Assembly (NCBI GenBank): GCA_003445715.1
Contig: DMCS01000084.1
Coordinates: 1 to 5,869 of the forward strand
Length of the DNA: 5,869 nucleotides
Direction: 5' to 3'
Source: Candidatus Mesolinea sp.
GTDB taxonomy: Bacteria; Chloroflexota; Anaerolineae; Anaerolineales; Anaerolineaceae
In this document: positions 1 to 4,082 of the stretch, one piece after another
Layout: the number at the start of each line of letters is the position of its first letter
Position numbering within the stretch: position 1 is the first letter of the stretch
The notes under the pieces: generated by a model
The model's database searches: none
What the model was told of the DNA's origin: nothing
What the model saw: only the letters and a program-made list of their open reading frames with translations
Position numbers and translations under genes: made by a program

Positions 1-195
1 TATAAACTAAGCGATATAAAGACCGATTATCCAGACATTCGATACGTCCTTATTTGGTCTAATTCCTTACGTTCATTTCAATTACGCAGTACACTTCGTG
101 TGTTCATTTTATTATTCCTAATTTCAATAGGACATTTCTATTTTGCTACTTTAGGACATCATCACTTTGCTCTTACAGTGCATACCTCCCACTGA
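1..195 (+). CDS. Possible 3' end of an unidentified gene entering from the left edge
   Basis: The first forward frame has 64 sense codons from the window edge to a TGA at 193-195, while the other two forward frames stop almost at once. There is no ATG start inside the frame, so if real it is the C-terminal end of a longer protein. The translation contains a hydrophobic run at roughly residues 34-49 (VFILLFLISIGHFYFA) that could be a membrane segment, followed by a His-rich tail. I recognise no family. The base composition differs sharply from the neighbouring genes, and an open frame of this length can arise by chance among six frames of AT-rich DNA. It is therefore only a possibility. Confidence 0.15.
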   Translation, partial: YKLSDIKTDYPDIRYVLIWSNSLRSFQLRSTLRVFILLFLISIGHFYFATLGHHHFALTVHTSH

Positions 196-211
196 GTGAC
201 TTTGGCTTTTA

Positions 212-220
212 TGTTAGAAT
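212..220 (+). promoter_or_regulatory. Candidate extended -10 promoter element for maf
   Basis: The bases TGTTAGAAT match an extended -10 box: a TG one base before TAGAAT, which differs from TATAAT at one position. No good -35 box lies 16-18 bases upstream, which is tolerated for extended -10 promoters. Transcription would be expected to begin about seven bases downstream, near 227, only a few bases before the maf ATG at 231. There would then be no room for a ribosome-binding site, and the message would be nearly leaderless. The call rests on sequence resemblance alone, in AT-rich DNA where such matches are common. Confidence 0.3.
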
Positions 221-230
221 TTGAATTCAA

Positions 231-899
231 ATGGGCCAAGAAGAAATTATCCTCGCTTCTGCCTCCCCTCGCCGCAGGGAGCTTTTTGCCTTATTTGAGC
301 TGCCTTATCGTTGTGCCGCTGCAGACTTGGACGAAAATCAACTTCCTGATGAAAGCCCCATAAATTACGTGGCACGGCTCGCACTGCAAAAAGGCAGTGC
401 AATTAGCGCTGAGCTGCCTGTGCTCTCAGCAGATACCGTCGTCGTCTTTGAAGGAGAAATCTTAGGCAAACCAGCTAACGATGATGAGGCGCGGGAAATG
501 CTGAGGCGCATGCGCGCAAAGACGCATAGCGTCTTTACGGCGCTTGCGTTGCAGCGCGAAAGCACAGGGCTGCTCCTGCAGGACCTTTGCCATACGGAAG
601 TTCTCATGCGCAGCTATACCGATGCTGAAATTGAAAGCTATATCCAAAGCGGCGATTACCGCGATAAAGCCGGTGGATATGCCATCCAACATAAAGCTTT
701 CCATCCGGTTGCAGCCGTACAGGGCTGCTATGCAAACGTGATGGGGCTGCCGCTCTGCAACCTTGCCTGCATGCTGCAAAAAGCAGATATTACAATAGAT
801 GTCGATATTCCTGAGGCTTGCCAACACCACTTGGGGATTACTTGCCAGGTTTACCCTCAAATCTTGGCGCGCTGTATCCAAGCCAGCCAGGCGAGTTGA
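231..899 (+). CDS. maf: Maf-family nucleoside triphosphate pyrophosphatase (YhdE-like, dTTP/UTP type)
   Basis: This 222-residue cytoplasmic protein is predicted to hydrolyse dTTP, UTP and modified pyrimidine triphosphates to the monophosphate and pyrophosphate, keeping damaged or surplus nucleotides out of nucleic acids. Maf landmarks appear in order: the N-terminal LASASPRRREL loop (residues 8-18), the acidic pair D34/E35, the SADTVV motif with probable catalytic Asp68, GKP at 79-81, a His-x-Val-x-Thr segment near residue 100, and KAGGYAIQ at 146-153. In this family ADT plus GGYAIQ marks the YhdE dTTP/UTP group, whereas the YceF (m7GTP) group usually has SDQ. An in-frame TGA at 222-224 leaves ATG 231 as the only nearby ATG start. 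There is no clear ribosome-binding site. The Maf core seems to finish near residue 183; the last 39 residues are an extension containing Cys197, Cys205 and Cys215. The next gene begins 11 bases after the stop. Confidence 0.95.
   Translation: MGQEEIILASASPRRRELFALFELPYRCAAADLDENQLPDESPINYVARLALQKGSAISAELPVLSADTVVVFEGEILGKPANDDEAREMLRRMRAKTHSVFTALALQRESTGLLLQDLCHTEVLMRSYTDAEIESYIQSGDYRDKAGGYAIQHKAFHPVAAVQGCYANVMGLPLCNLACMLQKADITIDVDIPEACQHHLGITCQVYPQILARCIQASQAS
518..536 (+). other. Perfect 8-bp hairpin inside maf
   Basis: AAAGACGC at 518-525 pairs perfectly with GCGTCTTT at 529-536 around a three-base ATA loop. Just upstream lies a perfect 10-base palindrome, GCGCATGCGC (506-515). The hairpin falls on codons for the conserved Lys-Thr-His-Ser-Val-Phe-Thr segment of Maf and is not followed by a T tract, so it is not a standard terminator. 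The inverted repeat is certain; any role in the message is not. Confidence 0.5.
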
Positions 900-904
900 A
901 AGGA
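899..904 (+). promoter_or_regulatory. Ribosome-binding site that sets the start of the penicillin-binding protein gene
   Basis: AAAGGA overlaps the last base of the maf stop codon and sits six bases before the ATG at 911, a good Shine-Dalgarno match and spacing. It favours 911 over the in-frame upstream ATG at 818. A start at 818 would lie deep inside maf and would place 31 residues ahead of an otherwise normal lipoprotein signal peptide. It is the only clear ribosome-binding site in front of any of the four genes. Confidence 0.75.
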
Positions 905-910
905 TTCAAG

Positions 911-3094
911 ATGAAGAAGAATATCCTCCTTTGTTTGTGTATCGCGATGATGGTGAGTGCCTGTAGCTCTGTTGCTGTTCCAACCTCAACCGCGACTCCT
1001 ACTTCCGGCTTGCCTACGCCAATGATTGATGTTGCGCCGGCACCGGATGTGGAAGAAGCGGCGCAAGCCTACTTAGAGGCTTGGAAAGCAGATGACTACG
1101 AGGCAATGTATGCGCTCCTTAGCCGGCTCAGCCGGGACGCAATGACCTTGGAAGAGTTTCAGCAAGAACATAAGAATGCCGCGATCGCGCTCACATTGCA
1201 GAGTATGGATTATGCGATTCTTTCCAACATGATTAAACCTTCTTCAGCACAGGTTAATTACGAGATTAGCTATACAACCACGCTCTTAGGGACGATTTCG
1301 CGCAGTACGATTATGAACCTGACCTTGGAGGAAAACATCTGGCATGTGCAATGGGATGCCTCCATGATTTTGCCAGAGCTGGCGGGGGGCAACCGCCTGG
1401 AATTGACGTATGAGATCCCCGCGCGCGGTAATATTTATGATGAATTTGGTTATCCCCTCGTAGCGCAAGATGATGCTGTGGCAATTGGGATCGTACCTGG
1501 CAGAATTGACCCAGAAAATGAAGATGGCATGGTGTCTTTCTTGGCTTCCTTGCTGGGTGTGAGCGAAGATTCCATCCGTGAGAAATATGCCTATGCCCAA
1601 GCCGATTGGTATGTGGCGATTGGTGATGTCTCTGCTGCCGTTGCGCAGCAATATAGCGACCGCTTTGAGCGCTATCCTGGGATTGTGCTTTCCCCCTTCC
1701 GCTCGCGCTATTATTATGATGGCGGGATTGCACCCCACGTTACCGGTTATGTGCTTTCGATTTCGCCAGAAGAATTAGAAGCGTATCAACGTCAGGGTTA
1801 CCGCGGCGATGAAAAAGTCGGCGCTGCTGGCTTGGAAGCCTGGGGTGAAAGTTACTTAGCTGGCAAGCATGGTGCCTCCTTATATATCAAGGATCCACAA
1901 GGGCAGGTGGTTACGAAGTTAGCTTCTGCGCCAGCCGAACCCGCAAATTCGATTTACACTACCATCGATAGTACCCTGCAATATAACCTCCAACGCAGCA
2001 TGGATGATTACCTTGGTGCGATCGTCGTGATGGAAAGGGATACGGGACGTGTCCTGGCGATGGTTTCCAACCCCGGTTATAACCCTAACCTTTTTGAGCC
2101 AGTCAATTACAACAGCATAATGTTAGAGTCGGTACTCAACGATCCTAAATTGCCTCTATATAATCGTGCAACGCAGGGAGTTTACCCCTTAGGTTCAGTG
2201 TTTAAGATCATCACCATGGCTACAGCACTCGAAACAGGCGTGTTCACGCCCGATTACCCCTATTATTGTGCCTCCACATGGACGGAACTGCAGGGCGTCA
2301 CGCTATATGATTGGACTTATGAGCGGGATTTGCCTGCCTCTGGTGAGCTGACCTTGCAGGAAGGCTTGATGCGCTCTTGCAACCCTTGGTTTTGGCATAT
2401 TGGCTATACCCTGTGGAATGAAGGTTACACTACAGCGATCGCGGACGTTGCCTCTGGGTTTGGCTTGGGCAAAAAAACTGGGATTGAGATTCAAGAATTT
2501 GAAGGTCGATTGGAACAGCCGACAAGTGTTTCTGAGAATGTGCAATTGGCAATTGGTCAAGGGACCTTGCAGGTAAGCCCGCTGCAAGTGGCATCGTTTG
2601 TCGCTGCCGTTGGCAATGGCGGCACCCTTTACCGCCCTTCCGTTGTGGATAAAATTGTGCCGGTCAGTGGTGGAGATCCGGTGTACCAATTTGAGCCAGA
2701 TGAAATATCCAAACTTCCGGTTACAGAGGAGAACTTAGCAGCTATTCAAGAAGCCATGGTGATGGTCGTGCGTAATCCCCGGGGCACAGCTACCAACCAA
2801 TTAAGTAGTGTATCCGTACGCATTGCGGGCAAAACCGGCACCGCGGAAAACCCCATTGGAAATTCGCATGCCTGGTTTGCGGGATACACCTTTAATAATG
2901 ACCCCAACAAGCCGGATATTGCTGTCGCAATTATTTTGGAGAATGCCGGCGAAGGTTCAGAAATGGCAGCACCGCTTTTCCGCCGTGTGGTCCAGCTATA
3001 TTTCTCCAATAATGAGAATCCAGGCGGCACCATGCCTTGGGAAGAATCCCCTTACGTGACCGCTACCGAAACCCCAGAACCCACACCCGAATAA
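911..3094 (+). CDS. Lipoprotein class B penicillin-binding protein (transpeptidase, PBP2a/PbpC-like)
   Basis: This 727-residue D,D-transpeptidase is predicted to cross-link peptidoglycan stem peptides on the outer face of the cytoplasmic membrane. A lipoprotein signal ends in the lipobox VSAC with Cys18, followed by a Thr/Pro/Ser linker to about residue 45. Residues about 47-150 look like the NTF2-like MecA_N domain. The dimerisation domain opens with RGNIYD (172-177) and continues through the HVTGYV region. The transpeptidase domain has all three active-site motifs: Ser429-x-x-Lys432, Ser489-Cys490-Asn491 and Lys641-Thr642-Gly643. It also has the GQG...SPLQ segment usual in this group. NTF2-like domain plus lipid anchor matches subclass B1, as in Bacillus subtilis PbpC and staphylococcal PBP2a. 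The protein ends in a Pro/Thr-rich tail. The start at 911 is set by the AAAGGA site and the signal peptide. The stop codon shares one base with the rsgA ATG. No ftsW or rodA partner is in the window. Family placement is firm; the specific wall-synthesis role is inferred. Confidence 0.93.
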   Translation: MKKNILLCLCIAMMVSACSSVAVPTSTATPTSGLPTPMIDVAPAPDVEEAAQAYLEAWKADDYEAMYALLSRLSRDAMTLEEFQQEHKNAAIALTLQSMDYAILSNMIKPSSAQVNYEISYTTTLLGTISRSTIMNLTLEENIWHVQWDASMILPELAGGNRLELTYEIPARGNIYDEFGYPLVAQDDAVAIGIVPGRIDPENEDGMVSFLASLLGVSEDSIREKYAYAQADWYVAIGDVSAAVAQQYSDRFERYPGIVLSPFRSRYYYDGGIAPHVTGYVLSISPEELEAYQRQGYRGDEKVGAAGLEAWGESYLAGKHGASLYIKDPQGQVVTKLASAPAEPANSIYTTIDSTLQYNLQRSMDDYLGAIVVMERDTGRVLAMVSNPGYNPNLFEPVNYNSIMLESVLNDPKLPLYNRATQGVYPLGSVFKIITMATALETGVFTPDYPYYCASTWTELQGVTLYDWTYERDLPASGELTLQEGLMRSCNPWFWHIGYTLWNEGYTTAIADVASGFGLGKKTGIEIQEFEGRLEQPTSVSENVQLAIGQGTLQVSPLQVASFVAAVGNGGTLYRPSVVDKIVPVSGGDPVYQFEPDEISKLPVTEENLAAIQEAMVMVVRNPRGTATNQLSSVSVRIAGKTGTAENPIGNSHAWFAGYTFNNDPNKPDIAVAIILENAGEGSEMAAPLFRRVVQLYFSNNENPGGTMPWEESPYVTATETPEPTPE

Positions 3095-3096
3095 TG
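3092..3096 (+). promoter_or_regulatory. TAATG stop-start overlap coupling the penicillin-binding protein gene to rsgA
   Basis: The TAA stop (3092-3094) shares its last A with an ATG (3094-3096) in the rsgA frame. There is no Shine-Dalgarno match upstream of this ATG or of the alternative at 3136, so ribosomes finishing the upstream gene probably reinitiate here. The overlap is seen directly; coupling is inferred from the arrangement. Confidence 0.55.
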
Positions 3097-4071
3097 GTGC
3101 CAAACCACAACCATCTTGAACAAAACTCTGACCTGATGCAAGGCTTGGTGATTCGCTCTCAAGCAGGCTTTTTAACAGTGCGCACAGAAGAAGGAGACAT
3201 CCTTTGCCGTTTACGTGGTCGCTTGCGCAAAGGAAAGCCCAAGGGAGATCTGGTGGCAGTGGGCGATCGGGTTTTGATTGCGCTGCAGCCAGACGGAAGC
3301 GGCACGATAGAGCAAGTACTGCCGCGTAAAAGCGCACTCTCCCGCCAACTTACCGGGGTAAATTATGAATACCAACAAATTTTAATTGCCAATCCTGATC
3401 AACTAGTCTTAGTTTTTGCCTGTGCCCAGCCCGAACCGCGCTTGCGCATGCTGGATCGCTTTTTGGTGGTAGCCGAGCGCGAACAAATCCCAGCCTTGAT
3501 TGTGGCGAATAAAATCGATCTGGTACCGCGAGAGAAAGCAAATGAGCTTTTTGGGTTGTATGAAGATATTGGTTATACTGTCATTTATTCCTCGGCAAAG
3601 ACTGGCGAAGGCATAGAGGAGCTGCGCAGCCTGCTCATAGGCAAGCTGAGCTCCTTAGCCGGTCCTTCGGGAGTAGGCAAAACCAGCCTGCTCAATCGCA
3701 TACAACCAGGGCTAGCTCAAGAGATTGGGGCTATTAGCCAGGCTGGGCGCGATGGCAAAGGGACCCATAAGACGCGTGTGCGCCAGCTTTTCGAATTAGA
3801 TGGCGGTGGTTATTTAGCCGATGCGCCTGGCTTGCGCACGCTTGCGCTCTGGGATATTCAAGGTGAAGAACTGGACGCCTACTTTCGGGAGATAGCGCCG
3901 CTCGTGTCGGAGTGCCAATTCAGCGATTGCACCCACAGCCATGAACCAGGTTGCGCCGTGCGCAAAGCAGTTGAAGAAGGACGCATCGACCCCCGCCGTT
4001 ATGATTCTTACTTGCGACTGCGCTTTGGCGGCAAAATAATTCAGGATGAAGACGAAGCCATTCTTTTTTGA
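3094..4071 (+). CDS. rsgA: Ribosome small-subunit-dependent GTPase RsgA (circularly permuted)
   Basis: This 325-residue cytoplasmic GTPase acts late in 30S subunit assembly, checking the decoding centre and releasing when the subunit is mature. It has an N-terminal OB-fold (about residues 15-85), then GTPase motifs in the permuted order diagnostic of RsgA: G4 NKID (139-142), G5 SSAK (166-169), G1 GPSGVGKTS (190-198), the switch I His225, and G3 DAPG (243-246). A C-terminal zinc-binding domain has Cys274, Cys279, His281 and Cys287 (C-x4-C-x-H-x5-C). All parts of the family are present and the length is normal. In switch I the usual His-Thr-Thr reads His225-Lys226-Thr227, so the first Thr is replaced while the catalytic His and second Thr remain. 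The start at 3094 is chosen for its overlap with the preceding stop. ATG 3136 would remove 14 residues, still leave the OB-fold whole, and is a real alternative. An in-frame ATG at 3037, inside the previous gene, is unlikely. Confidence 0.95.
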   Translation: MVPNHNHLEQNSDLMQGLVIRSQAGFLTVRTEEGDILCRLRGRLRKGKPKGDLVAVGDRVLIALQPDGSGTIEQVLPRKSALSRQLTGVNYEYQQILIANPDQLVLVFACAQPEPRLRMLDRFLVVAEREQIPALIVANKIDLVPREKANELFGLYEDIGYTVIYSSAKTGEGIEELRSLLIGKLSSLAGPSGVGKTSLLNRIQPGLAQEIGAISQAGRDGKGTHKTRVRQLFELDGGGYLADAPGLRTLALWDIQGEELDAYFREIAPLVSECQFSDCTHSHEPGCAVRKAVEEGRIDPRRYDSYLRLRFGGKIIQDEDEAILF

Positions 4072-4082
4072 TGATTTAAACT

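Larger units (their letters stand above)
1..230. other. AT-rich upstream region without an identifiable gene
   Basis: Hand counting gives 78 G/C bases in 230, about 34%, against roughly 50% in the genes that follow. No recognisable protein, RNA gene or strong terminator is present. Two 8-base words recur directly: TAGGACAT at 128-135 and 152-159, and GTTCATTT at 71-78 and 102-109. The first forward frame is open from base 1 to a stop at 193-195 and is listed separately. The most economical reading is an intergenic or promoter region upstream of maf, possibly overlapping the end of an unseen gene. Confidence 0.6.

Noticed and set aside
88..113. Possible terminator: a 7-bp stem (three-base loop at 95-97) followed by a T-rich stretch
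   Set aside because: The stem includes two G-T pairs and only a few G-C pairs, and the T run is interrupted. It is too weak to call in AT-rich DNA.
818..910. In-frame ATG at 818 as the start of the penicillin-binding protein
   Set aside because: It would place 31 extra residues before a clean lipoprotein signal and lie deep inside maf. The start at 911 has a well-spaced AAAGGA ribosome-binding site.
1286..1738. Overlapping reverse-strand open frames inside the penicillin-binding protein gene
   Set aside because: The forward gene carries conserved domains throughout. The reverse frames resemble no family and are explained by its codon bias.
911..3094. Reading the PBP2a-like protein as an acquired beta-lactam resistance gene
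   Set aside because: It sits in a housekeeping cluster with similar base composition and no mobile element or regulator. The shared domain layout alone does not show resistance.
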